Positions 7,014-15,318 of a stretch of DNA of 20,780 nt are shown piece by piece. The stretch is taken from assembly GCA_002377585.1 (NCBI GenBank), contig DFQC01000028.1, forward strand, positions 1 to 20,780. Direction: 5' to 3'. The DNA is from Anaerolineales bacterium UBA3499. Lineage in GTDB: Bacteria; Chloroflexota; Anaerolineae; Anaerolineales; UBA11657. Positions within the stretch are counted from its first letter, which is position 1; each line of letters starts with the position of its first letter. A model generated the notes under the pieces. The model was given only the letters and a program-made list of their open reading frames with translations. It was not told the origin of the DNA and did no database searches. A program made the position numbers and the translations under genes.

Positions 7014-8687
7014 CTACTGATCGGTCACGCAACCTGTTGAAGCTGAGCTAACTGTTTTTATATATTTGTATAATGTCCCGCATGAAGCTTTATAGGCTGG
7101 CTCGACCCATTTGGCCCGTCGCTGCTCGAGTTCGTCATTGTTTACCAATACGTCTATCGAGTTGTCTGATCCGCTTATTACTATTTGATCGCCATTTTCT
7201 ATAAGTGCCAGTGGTCCACCATTCTGTGCTTCTGGAGTGATGTGTCCGACTATAAAGCCGTGCGAACCACCCGAGAATCTGCCGTCAGTTAGTAATGCAA
7301 CATGCTGACCAAGTCCTGCTCCAACTATAGCGGAAGTGGGAGTTAACATTTCAGGCATGCCTGGACCACCTTTTGGGCCTTCATACCGAATCACTACTAC
7401 ATCACCTTTGTGAATTTGACTATTTTCGAGAGCGGTTAGCATATCTTCCTCTGATTCAAATACGTTTGCAGGCCCCTTAAAGGTGTCGCCTTCTTTCCCA
7501 GAAATTTTAGCAACTGCACCTTCAGGAGCTAGGTTCCCATGCAGTATTTGGATGTGGCCAGTTTGCTTGATTGGATTGTCCAAAGCTCTAAAGATTTTTT
7601 GATGTTTAGAAAGTGGGGGTACTTCGGCTAGGTTCTCTGCTAATGTGCGCCCAGTAACTGTCATACATTCTCCGTGCAAGAGTCCGTGCTCGAGCAGATA
7701 TTTCATTATTCCAGGTATCCCACCGACTTTATGTAAATCTTCCATTACATATTTGCCACTCGGTTTTAGGTCTGCTAGGTAAGGTGTTTTATCACTTATC
7801 TTTTGGAAGTCATCAATAGATAATGGTACATTGGCAGCGCGTGCTATTGCCAATAGATGTAGGACTGCGTTAGTTGATCCACCAAGGACTGTAATAGTGA
7901 CGATGGCATTTTCGAAAGCAGCCCGAGTCATTATATCTAGTGGCTTGATATCTTGCTGGAGTAGGGCGAGAATTGCATTTCCAGACCGGTAACATTCCTG
8001 AGATTTTTCAGGGTCTTCTGCTGGTGTGCAAGAGCTAAATGGAAGAGACATGCCTAATGCTTCAATGGCTGATGACATAGTGTTTGCAGTGTACATTCCA
8101 CCACAGGCACCGGGACCGGGACATGAGGCCTTGACTATGGCCTTGCGGGTCATTTCATCAATGCTGCCGGTCAAGTGTTCACCATAACTTTGAAATGCCG
8201 AAACAATATCTAGAGGTGTATCAGCATGACATCCTGCCTTTATCGTGCCTCCATAAACCATTATCGATGGACGATTTATTCTTGCTATTGCAATCATACA
8301 GCCAGGCATATTCTTGTCACAACCCGGTATAGAGATATTAGCATCGTACCACTGGGCACTCATTACAGTTTCGATTGAGTCTGCTATGATTTCACGTGAT
8401 TGAAGAGAGTAACTCATTCCTTCGGTACCCATGGAAATACCATCACTAACACCAATAGTGTTGAAGCGCATGCCAACCATACCAGCTGCATCCACTCCTT
8501 TTTTGGCCTCAGATGCTAGATCGTTGAGATGCATGTTGCATGTATTGCCTTCATACCACATACTGGCTATTCCAACTTGAGGTTTATCCATATCAGCCTC
8601 AGTAAGGCCGGTACCATATAGCATGGCTTGTGAACCACCCTGTGACTTAGGTTGGGTAACGCGAGCACTATATTTGTTTAGCTTCAT
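7014..8687 (-). CDS. ilvD: Dihydroxy-acid dehydratase
   Basis: IlvD dehydrates 2,3-dihydroxy-isovalerate and 2,3-dihydroxy-3-methylvalerate to the keto acids of valine and isoleucine. The 557-residue product has the normal length of the shorter IlvD branch. Three cysteines expected to hold the iron-sulfur cluster are Cys50 in EGNTCNMH, Cys123 in IPGCDKNMPG and Cys195 in GPGACGGMYTAN; Lys125 corresponds to the lysine that is carbamylated in solved structures. GRFSGGSHGF near the C-terminus is the second family signature. This three-cysteine pattern is that of the [2Fe-2S] type, as in plant and mycobacterial enzymes. The ATG at 8687 has a GGAG seven bases upstream. The 120 bases before it (8688-8807) hold no confident promoter. 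Confidence 0.96.
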   Translation of the reverse strand: MKLNKYSARVTQPKSQGGSQAMLYGTGLTEADMDKPQVGIASMWYEGNTCNMHLNDLASEAKKGVDAAGMVGMRFNTIGVSDGISMGTEGMSYSLQSREIIADSIETVMSAQWYDANISIPGCDKNMPGCMIAIARINRPSIMVYGGTIKAGCHADTPLDIVSAFQSYGEHLTGSIDEMTRKAIVKASCPGPGACGGMYTANTMSSAIEALGMSLPFSSCTPAEDPEKSQECYRSGNAILALLQQDIKPLDIMTRAAFENAIVTITVLGGSTNAVLHLLAIARAANVPLSIDDFQKISDKTPYLADLKPSGKYVMEDLHKVGGIPGIMKYLLEHGLLHGECMTVTGRTLAENLAEVPPLSKHQKIFRALDNPIKQTGHIQILHGNLAPEGAVAKISGKEGDTFKGPANVFESEEDMLTALENSQIHKGDVVVIRYEGPKGGPGMPEMLTPTSAIVGAGLGQHVALLTDGRFSGGSHGFIVGHITPEAQNGGPLALIENGDQIVISGSDNSIDVLVNNDELEQRRAKWVEPAYKASCGTLYKYIKTVSSASTGCVTDQ

Positions 8688-8694
8688 TTATAGT

Positions 8695-8698
8695 CTCC
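8695..8698 (-). promoter_or_regulatory. Shine-Dalgarno for ilvD
   Basis: GGAG on the minus strand, seven bases before the ATG at 8687. It fixes the start and contrasts with neighbouring genes that lack any Shine-Dalgarno. Confidence 0.55.
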
Positions 8699-8807
8699 AT
8701 AACTAGATTGATGTCCCAAATGGAAGTGAATTTATGGTGATACGCTTACATTTTCTGGGTTAGAAAAGCTTATGTAGCATTCATGTTACCAGATGATTTG
8801 AGGTTAA

Positions 8808-9689
8808 TCAATTGCCTGGATAAATTCTGGCTTGAATGGTACCGGAATTGTCAACCCAAGCCCTCGACATTCGAGGTGTATTGAATGCACACCCTAAATT
8901 GCCTTTGTGGTCAATCATTATTAATCCTGCATTCGAAGTAGTACGCTTGTGTAAAACACGAATAGCTTCGCTAGCAGCACTTTCAATAGAATCTTGAGTT
9001 GCTGTTAGGTCGCAGGCAAGTTTACTGAGCACCACTTTCATTATTGCTTCCCCATGCCCAGTTGCAGATACACTTGCTGTAGCATTATCAGCATATGCAC
9101 CCGATCCAACTAGTGGTGTGTCACCAATACGACCAGTTGCTTTATTTTTTGTTCCTCCAGTTGATGTGCCAGCCGCTAGATTGCCATAATTATCAAGCGC
9201 TACGCATCCAACTGTACCAAATTTGTGAGAGTTGCTTATTTGTTTGTTCCATATATCGCGCGTGTAATCAGTGATGAACCAATCAAGTTCGCACTCTTCT
9301 AGATTTAGGTTTTGGCCAAATTGTAGAGCACCTTGTCCGCCCAAAATATTATGCTCACTATTATGCAATATTTGAATTGCTAGACTTATAGGATTGCGTA
9401 TTTGAGTGACCCCAGCTACAGCACCGATGTTTAGATCATCTCCATTCATGACAATTGCATCCATTTCAACAAAGCCATCTTGATTTAGGTATGATCCACG
9501 TCCTGCATCGAATACAGGATTGTCCTCGAGTAGTCTTATAGAATGTTCTATAGCCATCAACGAGGTTCCACCTTGATCAAGTATTTTCCATCCCGCTTCA
9601 ATTGCTTCTTGGCAGCCAGAGATATGAGCACTGATATGCTCATCAACAATTTCTCCGGCACCTCCATGAACAATGATTTTCGGTCTCAC
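8808..9689 (-). CDS. Isoaspartyl peptidase / plant-type L-asparaginase (Ntn-hydrolase)
   Basis: Hydrolyses beta-aspartyl (isoaspartyl) dipeptides and often L-asparagine; made as a precursor that cuts itself to expose an N-terminal Thr nucleophile. The 293 residues start with IVHGGAG (6-12). The expected cleavage site is Gly158-Thr159 in KFGTVGC, giving an alpha part of about 158 residues and a beta part of about 135. STGGTKNKATGRIGD (176-190) and VGSGAYADN follow and hold the substrate-binding Thr, Arg and Asp of the family. No signal peptide is seen, so it should act in the cytoplasm. The start is GTG at 9689; no in-frame ATG gives a better N-terminus, as the HGGAG strand must lie near the beginning. 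It is divergent from the S9 peptidase, which also suits peptide turnover. Glycosylasparaginase activity is a less likely alternative. Confidence 0.92.
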   Translation of the reverse strand: MRPKIIVHGGAGEIVDEHISAHISGCQEAIEAGWKILDQGGTSLMAIEHSIRLLEDNPVFDAGRGSYLNQDGFVEMDAIVMNGDDLNIGAVAGVTQIRNPISLAIQILHNSEHNILGGQGALQFGQNLNLEECELDWFITDYTRDIWNKQISNSHKFGTVGCVALDNYGNLAAGTSTGGTKNKATGRIGDTPLVGSGAYADNATASVSATGHGEAIMKVVLSKLACDLTATQDSIESAASEAIRVLHKRTTSNAGLIMIDHKGNLGCAFNTPRMSRAWVDNSGTIQARIYPGN

Positions 9690-9720
9690 AGCGCAGTAGT
9701 CTACTACAAATTGCTTGTGT

Positions 9721-9726
9721 AGTATA
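9721..9726 (-). promoter_or_regulatory. Candidate -10 element for the isoaspartyl peptidase gene
   Basis: TATACT on the minus strand, 31 bases before the GTG at 9689, in the 73-base divergent region. It differs from TATAAT by one base. No convincing -35 is present. Confidence 0.3.
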
Positions 9727-9748
9727 GGTTGCTTTTAGTAATCACAGT

Positions 9749-9754
9749 TATAAT
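9749..9754 (+). promoter_or_regulatory. Perfect TATAAT -10 eight bases before the S9 peptidase ATG (probable leaderless transcript)
   Basis: A consensus TATAAT ends eight bases before the ATG at 9763. Transcription normally starts about seven bases after this hexamer, so the mRNA would begin at or within one or two bases of the start codon. No Shine-Dalgarno lies upstream, which agrees. No good -35 is seen at 16-18 bases. Confidence 0.45.
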
Positions 9755-9762
9755 CATTTATT

Positions 9763-11631
9763 ATGTTTGATAAGCCTAATCATAACGTGATAATTAGTGC
9801 AGCTGATTTAGCTCGTGGACAACGGTTTGGTGACATTCAGTGGGATAGTCATGGCAAAACATTGGCATGGCTCCAGAAGAAAGGAGCTGATGCTGTAATT
9901 GTGGTTAGAGAGTTTGATACAAATAAATATCTCTATAGCCAGATACCATGTGGAGGGGCAGGCGTAAATTATGGTGGAGGTGACTTCACTATTGCGCATA
10001 GGCAGGTGTTGACAGTCTGTGACAATGAGTTGTGGAGTACAGGATTGTTAGATGGTGAAAGAGTACTCGTTGCTGAATCGGACGGAATGATTGCATCGCC
10101 AACTGTTAGTTCTGATGGGAGGTATGTGGCATATGTAGTAAGTGGAAGGGATACTGACGAAATAGTTGTGAGTCAATTAATTGGTAGTGGTGCATCGGTA
10201 GTTGTTTCTAATGATTATGAGTTTTATATGCAGCCGAGTTGGCATAAATCTGGGGAGTATATGGCCTGCGTAGGTTGGAATTCCCCAGAAATGCCTTGGG
10301 ATGGGTCAGAGTTGCAACTTATATGTATTGATTCCGACAAAAATGGTTTACGGCAATCTAATAAAGTAGTTCTGGCTGGAAGTAAAGACATTGCTGTTTT
10401 TCAACCCATATTTTCGCCTGATGGTCGATGGGTTGCTTATGTAAGTGATGTGACGGGATGGGGAGAGTTATATTTGTATGATATATATAACTCCGAGAAC
10501 AGACAGTTGACTAGTAGTGCATCTGAGCATGCAAGACCTGCATGGGGTCAAGGTATGCGGACCATTGCTTGGAGTGTTAATAGCGAGGCAATATATGCTC
10601 TGCGTAATGAGAATGCGGTGATTAGGCTATGGAAATATGGTATAGATGGTACTGGCTCTGAAGTTATCTGGGACAGCAACTATACTGATATTACTGCTAT
10701 AGATATATGTCCAAACGAGGACACAGTAGCATTTCTGGCGTCTGGGTCAAAGATTCCTGCAAGTATAGTAACTTTAGAATTAAATAGTAGTAATGATGTG
10801 GAAGTGATTGCGCGTGGGCAAGATTTTTCTATTTCTGATAGTAAGTTGTCTTCACCTAAATCTGTGCAATGGAAGGGTAATGATGAAGCTATTGTCTATG
10901 GACTATATTATCCTCCCATGATTGAGGCAAGCGGTTTGCCCCCTGGTATTATTATGGTGCATGGTGGTCCCACAGGACAATCAACAGCATCTTTTGATCC
11001 AAAGGTTCAATTTTTTACCAGTAGGGGCTATGCAGTGTTAGAAGTAAATTATCGGGGTAGTACTGGATATGGACGTGATTATATGCTAGAAATGCGCGGG
11101 GAATGGGGCAGGATTGATCGTGATGACCTGATTAGCGCAGCGCATTTTTTGGTCGAGGAACAGTTGGTAGATCCAAATCGTATAGTAGCTATGGGTGGTA
11201 GTGCAGGAGGGGCAACCGTATTGTTAGCATTAGTTCATAGTAATGACTTGTTTGCTGCTGGAGTTTGTAGTTATCCCGTGACTGACATGATAGGTCTCAC
11301 ACAAGATACTCATAGATTTGAGCGTCACTATTGTCACAATTTGATTGGTGCCTATCCAGTCGATAAGGATATTTATCGTCAGCGTTCCGCTATTTTATAT
11401 GCAGATCAGATTACTGAACCCATAATTATATTTCATGGTAGTGACGATAAGGTTGTGCCTATAGAGCAATCTATTGGTGTAGTAAAAAGTCTAAGAGAGC
11501 GTGACGTACCACATGAATTTCATGTATTTGATGGTGAAGGTCATGGCTGGCGGAAGGAAGACACTATTACTAAGTATTTTACTGCAGTAGAGCAGTTTTT
11601 AGATAAACATGTGAAAAACGTAGACAATTAA
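9763..11631 (+). CDS. S9 family serine peptidase (acylaminoacyl-/dipeptidyl-peptidase type)
   Basis: A prolyl oligopeptidase-family enzyme that trims short peptides, probably dipeptides or N-acylated residues. The 622 residues show an N-terminal beta-propeller with TolB/PD40-like blades, for example SSDGRYVAYVVSG and SPDGRWVAYVSD, reaching to about 350. A C-terminal alpha/beta-hydrolase follows, starting near GIIMVHGGPTG. The catalytic triad is Ser480 in GGSAGG, Asp562 in HGSDDKVVP and His594 in GEGHGW. NYRGSTGYG before the nucleophile is typical of the S9C group. No signal peptide or membrane segment is visible, so a cytoplasmic role is expected. The gene has its own strong -10 just before the ATG and ends convergently against the dehydratase gene with a 15-base gap. 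Exact peptide preference cannot be told. Confidence 0.92.
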   Translation: MFDKPNHNVIISAADLARGQRFGDIQWDSHGKTLAWLQKKGADAVIVVREFDTNKYLYSQIPCGGAGVNYGGGDFTIAHRQVLTVCDNELWSTGLLDGERVLVAESDGMIASPTVSSDGRYVAYVVSGRDTDEIVVSQLIGSGASVVVSNDYEFYMQPSWHKSGEYMACVGWNSPEMPWDGSELQLICIDSDKNGLRQSNKVVLAGSKDIAVFQPIFSPDGRWVAYVSDVTGWGELYLYDIYNSENRQLTSSASEHARPAWGQGMRTIAWSVNSEAIYALRNENAVIRLWKYGIDGTGSEVIWDSNYTDITAIDICPNEDTVAFLASGSKIPASIVTLELNSSNDVEVIARGQDFSISDSKLSSPKSVQWKGNDEAIVYGLYYPPMIEASGLPPGIIMVHGGPTGQSTASFDPKVQFFTSRGYAVLEVNYRGSTGYGRDYMLEMRGEWGRIDRDDLISAAHFLVEEQLVDPNRIVAMGGSAGGATVLLALVHSNDLFAAGVCSYPVTDMIGLTQDTHRFERHYCHNLIGAYPVDKDIYRQRSAILYADQITEPIIIFHGSDDKVVPIEQSIGVVKSLRERDVPHEFHVFDGEGHGWRKEDTITKYFTAVEQFLDKHVKNVDN

Positions 11632-11668
11632 ATCTAAATAGATGAGCTAAACTAGCTGCCTTAATTGT
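11624..11668. terminator. Nested inverted repeat between convergent genes, possible bidirectional terminator
   Basis: Two stems are nested. ACAATTAA at 11624-11631 pairs with TTAATTGT at 11661-11668, and inside it AGCTA (11645-11649) pairs with TAGCT (11653-11657) around a three-base loop. It spans the stops of both convergent genes. The stems are AT-rich and no long T tract follows, so it is a weak candidate. Confidence 0.3.
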
Positions 11669-12597
11669 TCTAAGGTTATATTTCCCCCACTCATAATAAT
11701 TGCTACGCGTTTTCCTTGCAATCTTTCTCTTAATTTAGCTGCAGCAGCTAATGATGCAGCTCCTGAAGCTTCGACCAGGTTATGGGTTTTTTCAATTCCT
11801 AGAATAACTGCATCAACTAGTTCTTGCTCGGTCACTAAAACAAAGTCATCTAGATCATCCTGTAGTATTTTTTGAGGTACATCAAATGCGGTGCGTGTGG
11901 CCAAACCCTCTGCAAATGTCTCCATTTTGGCTTCTACAGGTTTTTGTTCTTTCCATGATAGATAGGCGGCAGGTGCTGCTGCTGCCTGTACCCCTATAAT
12001 TTTAACTAGTGGGTTTATAGCTTTTGCAGCTATACAAGCTCCAGCAGCACCACTGCCGCCTCCAATTGGCACTATGATTACGTCTATGTCTGGACGGTCC
12101 TCCAGTATTTCTAGAGTATAGGTACCGACACCAGCTATAATTAGTGGGTCATCACCTGATGACAGGTAATGAAGACCTTCTTTTTCAGCGACTTTCTCGA
12201 TATGTTCGCGACAATCGTCAAAGTCATTTCCGACAAACCGGACCTCTGCACCTAAATTTTGTGTTGCTTTTACTTTAGCCTCATTGGCACCATTAGGCAT
12301 TGCTACAATAGCAGGCACGTTGAATAGGTGGGCTGCATACGCGACACTTTGACCATGGTTTCCAGTAGAAGCAGTTATTACACCAGTATTGTTGTTATTG
12401 GCGTGGAAATTGGCCATGAAATTCACGCCTCCGCGCACTTTGAATGCACGTATGGGTAGATGATTTTCATGCTTGACCCATATTTCTGTACCCAATTCTT
12501 TGCTTAAGGTAGGATACTGATAAATTGGTGTGGGCTTAAGGTAAGGAGCAATTGTTCTTTGAGCCTGCAATATATCTTGAAAAGTCGGAATGATCAT
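11647..12597 (-). CDS. Threonine/serine dehydratase-like PLP enzyme, no ACT domain
   Basis: Fold-type II PLP enzyme that most likely dehydrates and deaminates threonine or serine to a 2-oxo acid and ammonia. In 316 residues the PLP lysine is Lys53 in AFKVRGG, STGNHGQS supplies the substrate/phosphate loop, IGGGSGAAG the phosphate-binding glycine loop, and SGGN near the end the pyridine-nitrogen serine. The C-terminal regulatory ACT domain of biosynthetic IlvA is absent, so isoleucine feedback is not expected. The ENHLPIRAFK context differs from the usual ENxxPTGSFK, so hydroxyaspartate or a related hydroxy-amino acid is a possible substrate. The ATG overlaps the valS stop by four bases (ATGA), which suggests translational coupling. 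With ilvD nearby, a role in 2-oxobutanoate supply for isoleucine is possible but not shown. Confidence 0.85.
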   Translation of the reverse strand: MIIPTFQDILQAQRTIAPYLKPTPIYQYPTLSKELGTEIWVKHENHLPIRAFKVRGGVNFMANFHANNNNTGVITASTGNHGQSVAYAAHLFNVPAIVAMPNGANEAKVKATQNLGAEVRFVGNDFDDCREHIEKVAEKEGLHYLSSGDDPLIIAGVGTYTLEILEDRPDIDVIIVPIGGGSGAAGACIAAKAINPLVKIIGVQAAAAPAAYLSWKEQKPVEAKMETFAEGLATRTAFDVPQKILQDDLDDFVLVTEQELVDAVILGIEKTHNLVEASGAASLAAAAKLRERLQGKRVAIIMSGGNITLEQLRQLV

Positions 12598-15284
12598 TGT
12601 TGTAATTCTTGAAGGCGTTTGGCAAGAGTGTCGCGAGATGCTCTATGCTCCGTTAATCTTTGTCGTTCTTTTTCGACTACATTCTTAGGTGCTTTGTCTG
12701 CAAAAGGGCTGTCTAATAGTTTCTCCAATCTTTCTATCTGGTTTTCTAGGGTGTCGATTTCATTTTCTATGCGAGCTGTTTCTGCTTCTGTGTCGATATT
12801 TTCATTTGTATCTAAGTAGATTTGAGTGGTGCTTACAACTAATGATATATCCGTTGACGTTGAGCTGTCATCGACTGATTTGATCTCTATACGGTCAGAC
12901 TCAATTTTTGCAAGGGATACTAGTATATGTTGCTGCTCGGAAATCATTTCATAATGGTCTGATGTTATTATAGTAGCCCCTATTCTTTGTGTGTTTGATA
13001 TGTTATGTTCAGACCTAGCATTTCTGATTGTACGGATTATTTCTGCTAAGTGATTGAAATTGGCAACGTCATTAGGTGCGTCTGATACCTGCCCAGATGG
13101 CCATGGAGCGATAATGAGTGCTTCCGGCCACCCATTTTCTGGAACAAAACGTTCCTGACATGTAGATTTGAGCTGCTGCCATATTTCTTCAGTTATAAAT
13201 GGAACAAATGGGTGCAACAAGCGTAAGGTTTTGTCAAGGACATCTACTAATATTCGCAAGGTTGTTTCTGTAGTGCGCGAATTAACAAGCTGAAGTTTTG
13301 AGATTTCTATGTACCAATCTGCATATTCTCCCCAGATAAATTCATATGCTGTAGTTCCTGCCTGTCCATATTGATGTTGCTCAATCAATCTAGTGCAAGT
13401 TTCGCAAGTTTGGTCTAAACGAGCTAGAATCCAGCGGTCTGCTAATGAAAGTTCATTATGGGACTCATTATATGGTATTGCATTTATTTTGCCGATAACA
13501 TAGCGTGAGGCATTCCAGATTTTGTTGGCAAAGTTCCTGTTTGCTTTTACACGGTCAATACTTAGATTCATATCGTTGCCTGGAGTAGACCCGGTGAGTA
13601 AAGTGAAGCGTAATGCATCCGTGCCGTATTCATCCATGACTTTTAGTGGATCAATAACATTTCCAAGAGTTTTACTCATTTTACGACCTTGTTCGTCGCG
13701 TACTAATCCATGCAGATAGACCTGTTTAAATGGTACTTGGCCAGTGAATTCGATACCCATCATAATCATGCGTGCTACCCAGAAGAATAAGATGTCATAG
13801 CCCGTTTCAAGCATTGTAGTTGGATAAAAGTATTTTAGATCATCAGTTTCTTCAGGCCATCCGAGGGTAGAGAATGGCCATAGACCAGATGAGAACCATG
13901 TGTCAAGGACATCCTCGTCTTGTGTTAGAGTGATGTCTTCACCTAGTTTTTCGTATGCTTCTCGGTATGCTTCTTCTTCGTTGTGTGCACAAAATATACT
14001 TCCGTCTGGTGCGTACCATACAGGTATACGATGTCCCCACCAGAGCTGTCTCGATATACACCAGTCTCGAATGTTTTCTAGCCAGTTAGAGTAGGTCTTT
14101 TCAAAACGGGCTGGTGTGATGACAATACGCCTATCTTTAACTGCCTTCAGAGCGGCTTCAGCTAATGGTTGTATGCTAACGAACCATTGTGTGCTAATCA
14201 TTGGTTCTACAATTTCTCCTCCGCGTTGAGTTCTGGGTACATTCAGCATGTGCGGCTCTTCTCGGTCTGTGAGGTTAGCATCCCTCATGTCAGACCATAA
14301 TTGTTTGCGGGCTTCAAACCGATCAAGGCCAACATATGGCCCACCAACTTCTGTTACCTTGGCATTACGATCAAGCACTGATATGACGGGAAGATTATGC
14401 CGTTGTCCAATTTCATAGTCGTTAGGGTCATGCCCAGGCGTTATTTTTAGTGCTCCTGTACCAAATTTTTGATCAACGTACTCATCAGCTATAACAGGTA
14501 TTTCTCGTCCAATTATTGGGACTAATGCGGTCCGTCCTACAAATTGTAGATAACGCTCGTCCTCAGGATGTACCGCTACTGCTGTATCACCTAGTATGGT
14601 TTCTGGTCTTGTGGTTGCAACTGGAATATATTCGTCACTGTCCTTAAGCGGGTATTTGAAATAGTATAGTTTTGCTGGCTCTTGGCTATATTCGACTTCT
14701 AGATCGCTTACAGCTGTTTTGAGTCCAGGCGACCAGTTTATTAATCGAGGTCCTCGATAAATCAATCCTTTCTTATAGAGAAGTACAAAAGCCTGCCGTA
14801 CAGCGAGTGATAGGCCTTCATCTAATGTGAATCGCTCTCGGTCCCAATCGCAGGATGCTCCTAAGCGGCGGAGTTGATTGGTTATTTTGCCTCCATATTC
14901 ATGTTTCCATTTCCAGGCGCGTTCAAGGAAGTTGGTGCGTCCAATTTCTTCGCGGTTGGTCCCTTCATCGGCTAGGGATTTTTCAACTTGCAATTGTGTA
15001 GCAATGCCTGCATGATCTGATCCTGGTATCCACAATGTGGACATTCCACACATTCGATGGTAACGAATCATGAGGTCTTCCATTGCTACGAACATAGCAT
15101 GCCCTAAGTGTAATTCGCCGGTCACATTGGGTGGGGGAATTGCAATAACATAAGTAGGTGTATTGGGGTTGAAGTCTTCATTTTGGGGTTGGTTGTGAGG
15201 CTTAAAATAGCCTTGTTCTTCCCACCAATTGTAGAGTCTTTCTTCCGTGGATTTGAAGTCGTAAGTTTTAGGAATGTTGTTCAT
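12594..15284 (-). CDS. valS: Valyl-tRNA synthetase
   Basis: Charges tRNA-Val with valine in the cytoplasm. The 896-residue class I enzyme shows the HIGH motif as HLGH (59-62) within PPPNVTGELHLGHAM, the GSDHAGIATQ stretch (88-97) typical of ValRS, a CP1 editing insertion at roughly 200-350 containing TTRPETILGDTAVAVHP, and KMSKT (535-539) as the KMSKS loop. An anticodon-binding domain follows, and the last 65 residues or so (about 832-896) are the charged coiled-coil tRNA-binding arm. Length and domains are complete. It follows the FtsX-like gene after 34 bases and is coupled to the dehydratase gene by ATGA. No T-box-like leader is possible in so short a gap. No clear Shine-Dalgarno precedes the ATG. 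Confidence 0.97.
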   Translation of the reverse strand: MNNIPKTYDFKSTEERLYNWWEEQGYFKPHNQPQNEDFNPNTPTYVIAIPPPNVTGELHLGHAMFVAMEDLMIRYHRMCGMSTLWIPGSDHAGIATQLQVEKSLADEGTNREEIGRTNFLERAWKWKHEYGGKITNQLRRLGASCDWDRERFTLDEGLSLAVRQAFVLLYKKGLIYRGPRLINWSPGLKTAVSDLEVEYSQEPAKLYYFKYPLKDSDEYIPVATTRPETILGDTAVAVHPEDERYLQFVGRTALVPIIGREIPVIADEYVDQKFGTGALKITPGHDPNDYEIGQRHNLPVISVLDRNAKVTEVGGPYVGLDRFEARKQLWSDMRDANLTDREEPHMLNVPRTQRGGEIVEPMISTQWFVSIQPLAEAALKAVKDRRIVITPARFEKTYSNWLENIRDWCISRQLWWGHRIPVWYAPDGSIFCAHNEEEAYREAYEKLGEDITLTQDEDVLDTWFSSGLWPFSTLGWPEETDDLKYFYPTTMLETGYDILFFWVARMIMMGIEFTGQVPFKQVYLHGLVRDEQGRKMSKTLGNVIDPLKVMDEYGTDALRFTLLTGSTPGNDMNLSIDRVKANRNFANKIWNASRYVIGKINAIPYNESHNELSLADRWILARLDQTCETCTRLIEQHQYGQAGTTAYEFIWGEYADWYIEISKLQLVNSRTTETTLRILVDVLDKTLRLLHPFVPFITEEIWQQLKSTCQERFVPENGWPEALIIAPWPSGQVSDAPNDVANFNHLAEIIRTIRNARSEHNISNTQRIGATIITSDHYEMISEQQHILVSLAKIESDRIEIKSVDDSSTSTDISLVVSTTQIYLDTNENIDTEAETARIENEIDTLENQIERLEKLLDSPFADKAPKNVVEKERQRLTEHRASRDTLAKRLQELQQ

Positions 15285-15318
15285 AGCAGTACACTTTATC
15301 TATAATAATTGTCATTTG

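Noticed and set aside
6971..7018. Imperfect inverted repeat AGTAGT...ACTACT after ilvD, considered as a terminator
   Set aside because: The stem is short and interrupted, the loop is long, no T run follows, and it overlaps the candidate promoter of the next gene.
8751..8767. Hairpin TTTTCT-GGGTT-AGAAAA in the gap between the isoaspartyl peptidase gene and ilvD, considered as a terminator
   Set aside because: The six-base stem is mostly A-T pairs without a following T tract on either strand; stability would be low.
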